Positions 9,991-21,989 are shown, counted from the first letter of the stretch. The stretch: 64,000 nt of DNA from Rhyacophila brunnea (GCA_022495005.1 JAGYXB010001954.1:1-64000), one strand, 5' to 3'. Translations and numbers: made by a program. Notes: generated by a model from the letters alone, not told the origin.

Positions 9991-11514
9991 CATTTACCCA
10001 CTAACCAAATATTTTTTTCAAAATTGATTTTTTTATCCAGTCTCTCAAAAGGTGTTTGTTACTTTTTAAAATTAAATTAAACCCTAAATCCAAGTTATAG
10101 TAAAACAATATTCATTTATTTACTAAATATCTCAAATTATGTCATTAAATCATGCACAATTTTGATATTTTATAAATATAAGAATATTTTTTATCGTCAA
10201 TTTGTTTAGTCGTTCACTTTAACGTAGATTTGGTTAAAAATATAAATTAACTTTTTAAGAAATACATAGGTAAAAGTAATAAAATATATAACTAAATAAT
10301 ATAACTTCAGTGATCGGACGAGAACCTTAACGCCGGTGTGACTTTCTCGGAAACGACTCACTGGCAAAACATTCAGATAAAGATTTGTAATACTTATAGG
10401 TTATCATATATGCATATATATCTACATAAAACAAAACTATATCCTAATATTATTACATGTTATATTTAAGTTATTCCCAGTTATAACACCTCCAAAAGTC
10501 GGTCCCGGCTTAATCTTCAAAGAGACTAGTCATTATAACGTATATTTGGTACGAATAAGTAGTTTTTTTTTTTTTAAGTAATGTGTATATTTTGAATTTG
10601 GAATAAGATAATATAATCGTTGTTAAGTTTACCAAATTTGAGTATGTTGATTTTTTAAAAATATATAGGTACCTACTTAATCAAATACCATGAATAGTTT
10701 AAAATTTAAAAAATGATTTTTTTTTAAATACGTGAAAAAGGAATATTTTTTGCGCTTTTCCAATAAGCACAAAAATATTATGTAGTCACTAGATTTTCTA
10801 TATTTCTAACGAAAAAATCAACCATCTTCCAAATAATTATTGTAATCAGAGTATGAAAAAATAATGACAGCTTTTATTCCTTACCGTAACTATGTTTCCA
10901 CAGGACACACATGCGAATATAGCGTACTATTAAATTTCAAATGATATATAAAAATACCCTTTTCTGCCACCTACATAATATGCGGCAATATAATGCTCTG
11001 GGAAGGTGTTATGTCTATACCAGAGAAAACGAAACATTAGAATTTAGTGTACGTACAAAACAGTTTTTGTGGATTATTAGAAATCGGATTTTGCCGTTTT
11101 CTTTATCAGATTCTAGGTCATATTAAAAGCTCAAAAAATCACTTTTTCACGTGACCGGTGAAGCAAATTTTTATTATGTTTAAAGCACGTTGACACGTTA
11201 CTTTTACTTTACATAAACATACTATTTTATAATTTATTATATTCTAATAGGTCAAGCATTTTACGAATAATTTAAGTTTAATTGAAATCAATGATCATAA
11301 GACTGAAAATTCATAATAATATAGCTATTATAAATAAATGTAGTATTCTTTATTGAATATAGGTACATAACTTAGAAAAGCGTCAAAATTTGAAAAATGT
11401 TCAGTTTGCATGTTTTGGACTAAATCCCCGAAGGGGTGATTGAATACTGACTAGACCACTAGACCAATATGCTGAAAAATGTGATTTAGTTTCCTAGTAG
11501 GTACAAGAATTTTT

Positions 11515-11703
11515 GGTACTGTTCGGTTATCAGGAATACAGCGGAAAACACATTTTGAAAATAGCCGATAAACTGGATTATTTGTTAGGTTAACCTAACC
11601 AAACCTAACCTAACCTAACCTAACACAAACTAACAAATAATCCAGTATATCGGGTATTTTCAAAATTTGTTTTCCGCTGTATTCCTGATAACCGAATAGT
11701 ACC
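11515..11703. mobile_element. CCTAA-bearing inverted-repeat element, copy 2
   Basis: 189 bp; starts GGTACTGTTCGGTTATCAGG and ends CCTGATAACCGAATAGTACC. The arms are inverted repeats over nearly 80 bp. The centre holds an uninterrupted CCTAA run (AACCTAACCTAACCTAACCT). Flanks GAATTTTT (11507-11514) and TAATTTTT (11704-11711) are an 8-bp duplication with one mismatch. Non-coding. The 8-bp duplication suggests hAT-type mobilisation, but the GGTA start is not a classic hAT end. Confidence 0.85.
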
Positions 11704-11882
11704 TAATTTTTTTATGATTTGTCTTATAGGTATGTACCATTTTTTTTTGCATTTAAAAACATGACATCTTGGAAAAATAATGTACTGACGAGAAAAAAAA
11801 CACACGATGATTATGAAACATTTCTAAAATTCGACAAAGATTTTGATTTTGACAATTATTATTTTCTTTCACCTCAGTGGGT

Positions 11883-12884
11883 CTATTCTATGCACAAGAC
11901 GGCTATCAACGGCTAAAGTGATAAATATTATCACTTTAGCATATTTATATATTGAGGCGGTTAATTCAATAAATTAACTATCAAAACATTTTAAACTGTC
12001 TATCTCATTCTAAAAGTTTACACAACCAAAAGATGAGCTGTTAAAACATAGCACTTTTTGATAGTTTAGACCACAGGTTGTCAAACTTATTTCGACCACC
12101 GCCCAATTTAAGATTTTTAAAAAATCTAGTGCCCCCATATTTTTTAACTCAACTTTTTACATTACCATCTGTTACGTATCTTAAAAATAGTTATTGCAAA
12201 TATTATTTTTAAACATGCATTATTATATGGATATAATAGATAGGGTGTGACTCATATCCTATTTCTGAGATCAAAGAATGTTTCAATGAGAGGAAATAAA
12301 ACTATTATTTAATCGTATTTAGAAGTATTTTTATTAACATTAAAAAAAGGCTTTCAATTTAAAACTTATCTAATGTGAAGGATGAATCTGATGCATTTCG
12401 ACGAGTTTGTTAATATCAGGCTCGAATTCACTTAAAACAGCCGTAAGTCGTCAGTAACTTGCAGCCGATTTATCGTTTTTGTTAGCAACAAATCACAGAC
12501 AATTTTATTTAGTTAACTTAACCATGGACTACGTACATGAAATATAAAACTTCTTCCATATTATTATATGCGTAAGCGACTCTAATTTAACCGTCTATAT
12601 GGGACTCCAAGCATTCGAGTAGTAAATCACATCTCAAGTGGTGTCGTGTCTAGATTCCGTCGGATTTTCAGAAATAGAATTTGTCTGCCGTTGCCCCTCT
12701 AGATTTTATTAACGCCCTCTAATTTTCTTTGAGCCTTCTACTACCCCCCTGAAAGCCTCCAGCACCCACAAGGTGCCATTATCGCCCATTTTGAGAAAAC
12801 TGATTTAGACGGTTAAAATATTGTAACAATTAACCACCTAAATACATTTAACTACCATCGATAGCCGCATTGTGTATAGAATAG
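11883..12884. mobile_element. Outer inverted-repeat element containing a nested hAT-like element
   Basis: The left end CTATTCTATGCACAAGACGG pairs with the right end GCCGCATTGTGTATAGAATAG. Similarity of the arms continues inward through GGCGGTTAATT and CATTTTAAACTGTCT versus their complements. The unit is interrupted by the hAT-like element at 12072-12802, so the original element was about 260-270 bp. A perfect 12-bp hairpin lies inside the left arm at 11912-11940 (GCTAAAGTGATA, 5-nt loop, complement). Confidence 0.6.
12072..12802. mobile_element. hAT-like element relic
   Basis: Ends resemble CAGGTTGTCAAACTTA and the complement of CAGTTTTCTCAAAATG. Flanks GTTTAGAC (12064-12071) and ATTTAGAC (12803-12810) form an 8-bp duplication with one mismatch. 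C-rich tracts just inside both ends (ACCACCGCCC, CTACCCCCCTG) are typical of this hAT MITE type. No transposase remains. A related element lies at 48680-49327. Confidence 0.65.
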
Positions 12885-13437
12885 CTTCGCGGTTATACAT
12901 TATTATCTAGTAGAAAAAAATAAGGTGTTCTAAAAATTTATGAATAATTATTCTTTGAATAACAAGAAATAGCAGGCTAAAACCCGATCATCATAATAAA
13001 CCATCACGCATCGCAAACTTTGTCATGCTTATATAATTGTCTGGGTATCCCAGATAACTATCTTAGACATCGTGAACATTAGTTGTTTGTTCTGCCAAGT
13101 TGCAGAACTAATACTAACTAACTAACATATTGTTTGTTATATATTGAAGTTAATCCATCCAAACCAAAACCCGCCACGCACCACACCCAGTCTTAATCGA
13201 GCGTATCACGTGTCCCTACATTGGCGATGTAAAGCATCTAGTTAAGTTTTAGGCCGGGAATGCCCTAAGAGAAGATACCCAGGACTAAGGTTGCTACGCT
13301 CAAAGTGAGCTCTGACTGAGTTTAAAGTTACTTTCTAATGCAAAGTGCCGGGGAGAGTTGTTATATAATTAAGTTATAGTTAAGCTATATAAGTTATTAT
13401 AAGTATAAGTTATAATTAAGTTTAATATATAATAATA
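12885..13437. other. Spacer with a LINE 3'-end-like segment
   Basis: Mostly AT-rich. The segment 13165-13310 (CACACCCAGTCTTAATCGAG ... GACTAAGGTTGCTACGCTC) resembles 17124-17240 (CACACTCGGTCTTACGTTCG ... GACTGAGGTCGCTACGCAC) near the minus-strand LINE relic there, suggesting a shared LINE 3' region. The match is imperfect and was judged by eye. Confidence 0.35.
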
Positions 13438-15290
13438 CTAGCTGACCCGGCAAACGTTGTTCTGCCATATAAATTATTTCTAGTGAATATTTGTGTGTGG
13501 GGATGGGATCTATGACAGAAAGGGGAACGGAGCGCTGTAGAAGATGACCGCCGATAAAAACAAAAAAACACCAACCATTCATTTTCTCAATTCAAAATGA
13601 GTAATGATGTTCATAATGAATGAATTACCTGTGGCGGGATCTCGTTGTTTAATGTTTATGCAATATCCGTCTTGTCCCTTCCAGAAAATTAGCGGATATT
13701 GAAGAGCGTCGTATGAACGGTGTGTGTCAGCGATGAACTCCAGATTATTGTTTCTTCTTCGAATCACGATTTCTCGCGTCGATGTGCGGTCACCAACCAT
13801 GATTCCAGCAATGTCGTCAACAACAGGTGCATTGAATCGACGCACGTGCTCTCCAGCTGGTGTTTTATCAGGATTGATGACAATAGCGTGATTGTCACTT
13901 TGCAATTCGTGCATGTGTGCTTTGAAGAATTTCAATAATTCATTGTGCTCATTCAACAGGGCGTCCAGTTCGCCGACGATGCGCCTGGAAATAGGCAAAT
14001 TGAGGCCATTGTAGCCGCAACGTGCATCCACATGATTGATGTCCTCACCGCCCATGAAGTAGATTTGTAAAAATTATGTGGTTCGTTTGGCATTGGCAGC
14101 AATGAGCCTACTTTGTGGTATACTTGGCCTTTGATTTTGAACGTAGAATGGAATTGTTGACCATTTGCCGCAGTATTGTGAACTATTTCTGTTGCTCCGA
14201 ACGAAGTCATTTGGAAGCATGAATTGAATGTGCGAATGGACTTCAGGAATAGGTTTGAATCTGGAACCGTTACGATGAGCAAGCCGTTCAATGGTTCTGG
14301 TGGTATCTCAATTTCTGGTAGTTGCACTTTTCCGGATGCGCAACACATCCCGGCTGACTCATGTTTGAATTTGAGCGCATGACAATGGGGACATTCTTTG
14401 TCCATAGCACCAATCAGCACTTTCGGATGAGCGGAATATTCAATATCTGGCTCGTACTCGAATGCGAGACGAAAGAACGAAGCAGATGTAAATGCTCGAT
14501 GTACTTGTTGGCGTTGTCAGTCATTTGCTCTGCGTGTGTTAACTACGAACCGGCGCGCTTGGCTCCGTTCCAATTGTCGTTGTTGATTTCGTTCAGCTCG
14601 TGCTTCTTGTGATTGAGATGCACGCAATTGCGACATGCTCACACGCACGTTTTTGTTATCTTGTTGGATTTGTTCGTCTGTTCTTTCTGCTCTACTATTT
14701 CGCATGTTTGTTTCTTTATTCGTTCGACGGCCCAAATGGCCTCCCTTGCGTCTTGCTGGCATTGTGCACTGTAATACACGCACACAAAAAGAGATAAATT
14801 AAAATAAATCGTACAAAATTTTGCACGCACTGCGTTGTGATATGCCGAATGAAATGTCAAAATGACGCGACGCTTCTCTTGAATTCTTCTCGGACGTAGC
14901 GCCATCTGTCATTCAACAACATAAATAATTTCGTTCTGTTTGAAATACGAACGACGGTTAAATTTGTTCATACAAAAATAATAAAATCGCGATTAAAAAA
15001 TGGGAGGGTGGGGGTAGGAGGTGAAAATTTGGAGTTATAGGTATTTTTTTATGCCAAATAATAAAAAAAATACAAAAAAAAATTGTCAAAAAAATAAAAG
15101 AAAAATTTTTCTGGATAGAGATACCCTAATCACTTAGCGGTATGAAATATACTTGTTGACCTATTCTCATACCTAACAAATATACATAAAAAAAATCATA
15201 AAAATCGGTCGAGCCATTTCGGAGGAGTGCGACCACAAACATCGTGACACGAGATTTTTATATATATAGAGATTTTTATATATATAGAGA
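13438..15290 (-). mobile_element. Helitron copy 2, complete ends, internally deleted
   Basis: Both ends are visible. On the minus strand it begins A|TCTCTATATATATAAAAATC and ends GGGTCAGCTAG|T, the A/T insertion and TC...CTRR ends of Helitrons, with the 3' hairpin GGCAGA...TTTGCC just upstream of the end. The first 40 bases contain the 5' terminal unit TCTCTATATATATAAAAA twice in tandem. At 1,853 bp it is far shorter than autonomous Helitrons, and it shares its internal deletion with the copy at 1-1580. There is no target duplication, as expected. Confidence 0.92.
13579..14783 (-). pseudogene. Helitron Rep/helicase N-terminal region, broken
   Basis: Same protein fragment as at 209-1404, read on the minus strand. 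It is broken by a nonsense change (CGA to TGA) after the RRAND residues near 14520 and by a one-base loss near 14072 in PNEPH. Downstream, the frame 14055-13579 runs MGGEDINHVDARCGY through YDALQYPLIFWKGQDGY to the same short tail ending FELRK. A deletion present in the other copy near 710 is absent here (NGLLIVTVPD is in frame), so the two copies decayed independently after sharing the large deletion. The plus-strand frames at 13720-13938, 14361-14612 and 14600-14797 are shadows. Confidence 0.85.
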
Positions 15291-16142
15291 TGGATTCAGT
15301 TTTATTTTTTATTTAGGTTTGTTATATTTTTTTTTTTTTTTACTTATTCCTAGATTTCAAGTAGATATAAAATATTCATCGCCGGGTCTATATAATATTT
15401 AAGTATTTAAGTATTGATTGTGAGTAACCTAAGAAACTTTATAATAATAATTGTAACATATAAGAATCGTTATGCTTGGCATAGCTAAAAATAAAAATCC
15501 CTGTCTTGGTTTGACGGTGTTCTCGGAAACCCCATTGAAAATCGCTGCCCGTAAAAAGGAGGCAGTCTTTCTGGCAAAGTTCCAGAATTGGGCGGAAAAA
15601 GAGGGAGTGGATAGGTAGACACTACCATCAGGTGACTTCCGTTTGCAAAACAGATTTTATTATTACCCGGTTGGATGCGCAACGGCGTAAGCGAATTTTG
15701 CGCATACAATAAATATGATCGTTTCAATTGGAATATGTTTATTTTGACATTTTTATGATTTTTTTCATTGTCATATATAATCATAAATAATACTCTAATA
15801 ATTGAAATAATTTTATTATTTACTTATTACATTTAGTTTTTGATGGAAAGTTATGGTATTCAAAAAATAACAAATACTTTAGATTGTTATTGTTATTACT
15901 TTCATTTTTTTAAGTTACTATACATTGTAATTTCGTAATAATGAAACCATTCTAGAAATCATTACTACTAAATAATATTTAAAAATGAAATATTTTGTTA
16001 ATGAAAATAATCTATTCGAAATAAAAATTGTTTCAAACTAATTTACAGGTACGAAAATTTTATAAAATCAAGAATAATATTTTTTTTACCATGTTCTATC
16101 TTAAGAAAATTATATTTTAAGGTAGTATCAATATATTTTTAT
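15291..16142. other. Spacer with a less AT-rich unknown segment
   Basis: The segment 15481-15735 is visibly richer in G+C than its surroundings and contains a 99-residue minus frame (15784-15485) with LTPLRIQPGNNKICFANGSH. I recognise no domain in it. It could be an old transposon piece. The rest is AT-rich filler. Confidence 0.35.
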
Positions 16143-16262
16143 GAGAAATGGATGAGAGCCACTTGCTCAATCTATTACGTCCATATTCTGGTTACCAATA
16201 CACATTGAAAAAACGACATATAAATGTTTTTGCCAGACCCTGGATTCGAACTCGGGAACCAC
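16143..16262 (-). mobile_element. tRNA-derived SINE, fragment
   Basis: Matches the middle part of the SINE described at 25041-25275, from GAGAAATGGATG through CCACTTGCTCAA to the T-arm-like GGATTCGAACTCGGG, with the head missing. Reads 5' to 3' on the minus strand. Confidence 0.7.
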
Positions 16263-17159
16263 AACATTAATATTTTTGAATAAAAAGTGAATATGATTAT
16301 TAAAAAATGGGATGCTAAAATTGTTATTAAATTTAATGAAACGCATTTTTTTGTAGTACTTATTCCATTTTTAATCTATTATTAAATTAAACAACAATAC
16401 AATGCAGTTCCACCGTGAATTATTGATAGTTAACAAAATGAAAGGATGCTAAAATGTAAATGCGAACATAATTATTATTAATTTACCTTTATCTTTTACA
16501 TATACTTCTTTTTGAAATTCTCTATCTAATGTATTTTGAACCATCTAAATAAATATATTAATATGTGTATTTTAATATTTTAGTGGCATGGGTTTAAAAG
16601 GTTGAGAGAATGTCTTACAACTTATAGTTTTCAGTATATTTCATCCTGCACCAAATATGATATTTTTTTTTATTATCACTAACTACATATTATTTAAAAT
16701 AATGAAAGCTAAGTAAAAGAACAACTGTGACTAAGCATAATGTAAAGTTCACTTTTAGTAGTATATTAACTTATATGTGAATCGATATTATTCGGGAAGA
16801 GGAAGTAGAACAAACTTTGGAAGTTGTTATCACAAATTCGTTTATAATCACCATTATACGACCATCAGTCATAAGACTTGGCCGCCATAAAAAAGTCTTT
16901 AATTAGTACTTCCCATACTGAGTTCAGCACCAATAAAGAAATCGAAAGATACATAATATGCTTGTAGCTAGGATAATACATGCCAGTAGCTTCTATTAGT
17001 AAATTAAAAGCGTGTGTATACTTTCGCTGTTAGCAAAAGAAGCCACAATGGCAATAGATAAAAAAATAATAGCTACTCTATAGTTTTGGCACAAAATAAC
17101 ACAACCATACTCCCCTCCAAATCACCCGTCCCGTATCACACTCGGTCTTACGTTCGGTT
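16263..17159. other. AT-rich DNA without recognised gene
   Basis: No supported reading frame or organised repeat. Confidence 0.45.
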
Positions 17160-17560
17160 TAAACTATAAAGAATCGGCAGTTTTTTAAGCCTGAGAATAT
17201 ATCAGATGCAGATACCTAAGACTGAGGTCGCTACGCACCCAAAATCTTTGGGACAAACTTCTTGTAATTTTTCTTCATCTTCTTCAACCATGTCCGTTAC
17301 TAAGTTGGAGAAACCCCTTCGCTCACAGATCTTCTTGCATCTTTTCAGGTCATGCTAGCATCTCGTAGTTTTGTCGTACATTCTCTAAATGATATTTAGC
17401 GACTTATAAGGATACCGAAATCCAGTTTAAAATATAGTCAGTGGCCGAGCCAGGTCCAACGTTGCTTTTTCATTTTTAATGTGATGACAGTTTGCTTGGT
17501 CCGCTCTCTTATCGCCTTGTTAATTATTGTAAATTTACGCCACCATAATGTTCACCACCA
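17160..17560 (-). pseudogene. LINE ORF2 C-terminal relic
   Basis: On the minus strand, around 17535-17450, the sequence reads KAIRERTKQTVITLKMKK followed by QRWTWLGH and a stop. This resembles the conserved stretch between reverse transcriptase and C-terminus of Jockey/RTE-like LINEs (ending W.W.GH). Downstream is further eroded sequence. The segment nearest 17124-17240 resembles 13165-13310. It is heavily decayed, and clade assignment is not possible by eye. Confidence 0.5.
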
Positions 17561-18169
17561 CCGCTGTTCTCAAAGCGTAGTATATGGTTGCTCTAAACCT
17601 TCATAAGGTACCAGGACTTGCAACCTTATGGCAAAACAGAAACACCGTCATAATGCAAGCGTCTTTCCGAGGCATTAAGTTTTTGTAATAATTTTAAATT
17701 AATATAAAATTTATCACCCGAATACTTGCAAAGAAAGTTATAATATCATCTCCCATTATGTGAAAAGTAGAAAAAAAGTTTAGGTAGGTATATAAATTTA
17801 AAAAAAAAACACTATTAGCAGTTTTTTAAAATCTATTTATAGTAATAATATTGTATGAGTAATTTTCTTCTTATTATATAATATGTAATATTGCTGCCTG
17901 GGAATACATATGTTGGACTTGATAATTCAATCAGATTGAAGTGGCTTAAAGATATTACATTGAATATAAGGTACACGACGATTGGTAATATTAAAACCTA
18001 GGTACTGTAGCAAAAACGACAGTAAGCAGGCCTAGGAGATTGCTTATTTACTACATTACAACCCATATAATCTTAATCAACAGAAAAATAGAGATATATT
18101 ATATTTTTATATAACCATTATCGTAAAAACATGACATAATTTTCTGCTTAATGTTGCTGTTTCATATTT
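17561..18169. other. AT-rich DNA without recognised gene
   Basis: No supported gene or repeat. A SINE-like or LINE-like signal was not found here. Confidence 0.4.
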
Positions 18170-18638
18170 TACCACGTTTTTATTAGCTCGTATTCTTGTT
18201 TATCCAGTACAATTTTTTCTTGTTTGTCCAAGATTTGTATTGGACGATTGAAGATTTTTAACTAAATTCCCAACTAGCTAGACATTTAAAACTTTTAGAA
18301 TATATCAGAACACAATTACAATGCATTCTTTTAATACTTTTAGCCATCTTTAAGCAGAATTGAATTCATTTTCAGTTAATTCTGCTTTATTTGGAAAGCT
18401 ATATCGGATTTTTTTTTTAAAAAGTAAAACACTATTATTGGTTGCTAAGAGCGTCCAAGCAACTAAATTATTAATATATACGTGCGTTATTATAGAAGTC
18501 AATATGAAATGTCAAAATGACATTTCAGTACCTATTTCTATCAAGTGCAAAAAAAAGTATTGTCAAGTTTATATGATTCAACAGAAAATTTAAAAACGTG
18601 GTATATTGAAAGCCGCTTTTATCTTGTAATTATTATAC
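18170..18638 (+). mobile_element. Family B inverted-repeat element, copy 1
   Basis: The left end TACCACGTTTTTATTAGCTC and the end-proximal AAATTTAAAAACGTGGTA are inverted; conserved sequence continues to TTTTATCTTGTAATTATT. Diagnostic internal words are AACTTTTAGAATATATCA, TTTTAGCCATCTTTAAG, TATTATTGGTTGCTAAG, ATATACGTGCGTTA and the palindrome GAAATGTCAAAATGACATTT. Family B has seven copies in this window. The TA at both ends suggests Tc1/mariner-type mobilisation, but this is inference. Non-coding; the 77-residue frame 18360-18593 is accidental. Confidence 0.8.
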
Positions 18639-19502
18639 TTCCATTTATCTAATTTTATACTGACGTTTCTGATACGTATTTTGGTAAGTATTTGAAGACA
18701 AGGAAATAATTAGAGTGATGGGTAAGTATGTTACATTTAGACTAACATATCTCAGTAGTTTAGTTAGAAGTAACAGAATCTCAGATGTGCTTACGTTGAA
18801 AATTGCAAGACAGCTATCACAATTTGTGAAATCAAGTAGATATCTCTTTGGAGAGTTTCTAGCAAAGCTCGTTTGAAAACGAATGTACTTATCGTTTTTG
18901 ATAAAAAATGTTGTAGAATAATTTACAAATAAAAAGCAATTCAATTATGTATGAGACATATTTTAGGAACTTCTAGGAAAGGTATTTATAAATCAATATT
19001 AATTTTAATGACATTTTTGATTCGTTGAACTATTTTTGAATTAATGCATAATATCTACACTTTAAAGGTAGTGAAATAAAAAAATACATTTTTTTGTAAA
19101 ATCAGAAGGTTTCATATTATTAAATGAAATAAAAAAAGGCAAATAATTGATATTAATATACCAACGCAACAATAAAGAACAGTGATTTATTATTTCAGTT
19201 AGCATTTACTTGGTAGAATTTAATTTTACAAAACGATATTATAAAGTACCTACTACAATAATTAATTTTACTATTTGGCTTATTAGTTGATAGATATTTT
19301 GATTGTCACACTATTATCAATATTGCAAAGATAAGCGCATACACTGAGACACATTGTTTATCATTATAATATCATTTTGTGAATAAAAATAATTCCACGA
19401 CACCTTACACACTTACTTATTACATATTCAGTATACTACAATATAATATTGTATTTATGTAATAACCGTATTATGAAAAAAATATTTTGAGTTTTATAAT
19501 GT
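18639..19502. other. AT-rich DNA without recognised gene
   Basis: A 99-residue minus frame (18944-18645) shows no motif I recognise. No repeat pair was seen. Confidence 0.4.
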
Positions 19503-19985
19503 CTGAATAATGTCTTCAAAAGTGACCTTCCACTGTGTCTAAAGCGCAAAGTGTTCAACCAGTGCGTGCTTCCCGTGATCACATATGCGTGTGAAACATT
19601 GACCCTAAGTAAAAGAGACATCCAGAAACTTAGAGTAGCACAACGTGGTATGGAGAGGTGCATGCTGGGTATAACGCGAAAGGACAAGAAGAGGAATGAG
19701 TGGATAAGGAAGCAGACACGGGTTTGCGATCTAATACAGTTTATTAAAAGCCTTAAATGGAGATGGGCTGGACACATAGCTCGAAGAAGAAACAATCGTT
19801 GGACAAATCTAGTCATCCAATGGTATCCAAGAAGTACAAAACGACCGCAAGGTAGACCTAGAGGCCGCTGGATCGATGAAATGAGAATGTTCTGCGGAAG
19901 TACGTGGCAGCGCAATGCACGGGACCGAGAGAAGTGGAAGCAGCCTGAGGAGGCATTCATCCAGCAGTGGTGATGATGATGATGA
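19503..19985 (+). pseudogene. RTE-like LINE ORF2 C-terminus, 5'-truncated but with open frame
   Basis: The open frame runs without interruption from LNNVFKSDLPLCLKRKVFNQ through CVLPVITYACETLTLSKR, LRVAQRGMERCMLGITRK, LKWRWAGHIARRRNNRW, RPQGRPRGRWIDEMR and EAFIQQW to its stop at 19971-19973. It is followed by a TGATGATGATGATGA tail, the simple-repeat 3' end typical of RTE elements. The residues form the conserved region after the reverse transcriptase; RT and endonuclease are absent because the copy is 5'-truncated at about 19503. The absence of stops suggests a younger insertion than the copy at 5819-6309. The opposite-strand frame 19436-19960 is a shadow. Confidence 0.9.
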
Positions 19986-20756
19986 ATGTGATAATATAAT
20001 ACTGATAATTTAACGAATTACTTGCAATATGCTCATATTTATATATTAATACACACTGAATAGTTAGAAGCTATTATAATTCACGTAACAAAATGAAGCA
20101 GCTTATCTTAATATAATATGTTATATTAGTAAATATCGTATTCCATTCAAATAATAAATAGCTATTTTTTGTGAGATTTATTTTAACCTTGGCTATATTA
20201 TTACATTACTAATAATGATTTAATATATATTGGAGTAAAATAATACCCTTATAATAGGTATTATATTTATCTTGATTTTGTCATTTAAAGTTAAATACAA
20301 TAATAAGAAATCTTCGAATATACGAACTAAATATAATAAAATTATAGATTTAACAGGCAATCGACGTCATTTATAATAGTATATTAAAGGTTGGTCAATA
20401 ATCCTGCGAAAAAAAAATCTAAAAAACTATGTTATTGTAATTTTATATTTTTTTGATAAATAATTGGCATTATAAATTGAATATGATCAACTGATTAGAG
20501 AATTAAAATTATTATTATATTTTACTGGTTAAGGTTGAACTTTATTTTGTAGTTGCTGTCCAACGGTCATTGAGAAATGGAGAAGAAGTGATAGAATGCT
20601 ATTATTTCTAGCCAACAACATAACGAATATATTTTGTTTTTTTTGTAGAAGGGTTAATGGATCACCCTACACATTCTTTTTTACATACGTAACGTATTAT
20701 TTTTAAAACACATATTGTTATATATTATATTATATATTAACAATATTAAAACGATA
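19986..20756. other. AT-rich DNA without recognised gene
   Basis: Contains many TATATTATAT-type runs and no supported feature. Confidence 0.45.
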
Positions 20757-20850
20757 TTAATACTATCAACCAGGGGTACTTAATGGAATTTGAATGTATA
20801 TTGTAATGGATTTATGTTTTCTACTTCATTTCGTTCGTTTTGTGCAACTC
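20757..20850 (+). repeat. Family D partial copy
   Basis: TACTATCAACCAGGGGTACTTAATGGAATTTGAATG... matches the left ends of the copies at 6491 and 23006 but lacks the right half and the hammerhead-like motif. Confidence 0.5.
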
Positions 20851-21989
20851 GGGATTCGCCTTTTAGCATCTTCCTACACTATAATATGTACTCACCAATA
20901 GTTATTATCCAATCCATTATAAATTAAAACCATGTTTTGTTTTTTTTAGTAGCATGACATGCTTCACCAATGTTTGAATTTAAAAATATGTAAGTGAAGA
21001 AGCTATTTATTATTTTAATAAAAAAATAATTACCAAATCAATATTGCCTATCTGCGTGTCCAATACGTAATGCGACGATTTTTTTTTACACCTTTTTCGA
21101 AATCTAGGTTAAAAGATAATTTTCCTACGTCCAAAAAATACTCGCCTTTTTGCCAATTCTCGGTTTGAATGCACGCGATACCAGGTTGCTAAACAAAATA
21201 ATGATAAAATTCTACGATGAAACTAAAAATGAATATTCATTTCTCTTATACCAGCTATCTATTTGAACCATTTTACTTTTGTAAAACAACTCAGCAACAA
21301 ACAAAAATATAAAAAAAATATATATTGTATGAGATTTAACGGATAGAAACATCCATCCGAATTGAAAAGATGCGAATTCGAATTCCACTCGATCATTTTT
21401 TTATGGATTCTTTTTTGTGGAGTTGTTATAAAGAAAATATTTATTTTTATCTATAAGTGTTTCACTTCTTATCTTTGCGGCTCCAGAAAAATTCTTGCTG
21501 GCCGCACATAAAATATTAATTTAAAAAATTATAGTACCCTTTTCTGCATCAGCTTTTTTACCTATAACAAAACCGCCTAGAATTTTTTCTGATAGTTTGA
21601 TAGCTTTTATTTAAAAAAATCCTCAATAGGTACTGATAGTTTTTTATTTCAAAAAATAAATCTGTCCAGATTAACAGCTTTTCAGAATAAAATTAATCAA
21701 GAAAAAACCATTCTCAAATCAAAAACTGTCTTCTTAAATAAAAATGACGAAGGAGGTATGCAGCCCGCGGGCCGTGGATGGAAATATTTTATTTAGATTA
21801 TAACTAAAGTATCTGTTGAACTAATAACAGCCAAAGCTCGAAATGGAAAATTTAATGAAACAGAGTACTCAATAATTTTCCAAAAATATTAACATACTTA
21901 CTTAATTTTTTCTAAAACCAGAATCGGAAAACTAGAACCGGAACGCCGGTCCGGTTCATTTCGAGTCCTGATAAAAGCAAAAAGTTGGT
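20851..21989. other. Spacer with isolated hAT-type terminus
   Basis: At 21930-21973 the sequence GAACGCCGGTCCGGTTCATT...GAGTCCTG reads, inverted, as a hAT-like end of the CAGGACTCGAAATGAACCGG type; no matching partner end was found. Near 21470-21520 and 21765-21775 two G/C-rich words (CTGGCCGCAC, GCAGCCCGCGGGCCGTGG) recall ends of other hAT MITEs. No gene. Confidence 0.35.

Larger units (their letters stand above)
8100..11506. other. Gene-free AT-rich stretch
   Basis: Over 3.4 kb without a supported gene. It contains an AT dinucleotide run (8387-8407), a short TTAGG-like stretch (9137-9160) and a foldback at 9884-9990, annotated separately. Frames of 61-66 residues at 9880-10080 and 10941-11126 have no recognisable motif. 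Confidence 0.55.

Noticed and set aside
19436..19960. 174-residue minus-strand frame opposite the LINE fragment
   Set aside because: It is the mirror of the conserved LINE frame on the plus strand; the same shadow appears opposite 5819-6309. No independent motif.
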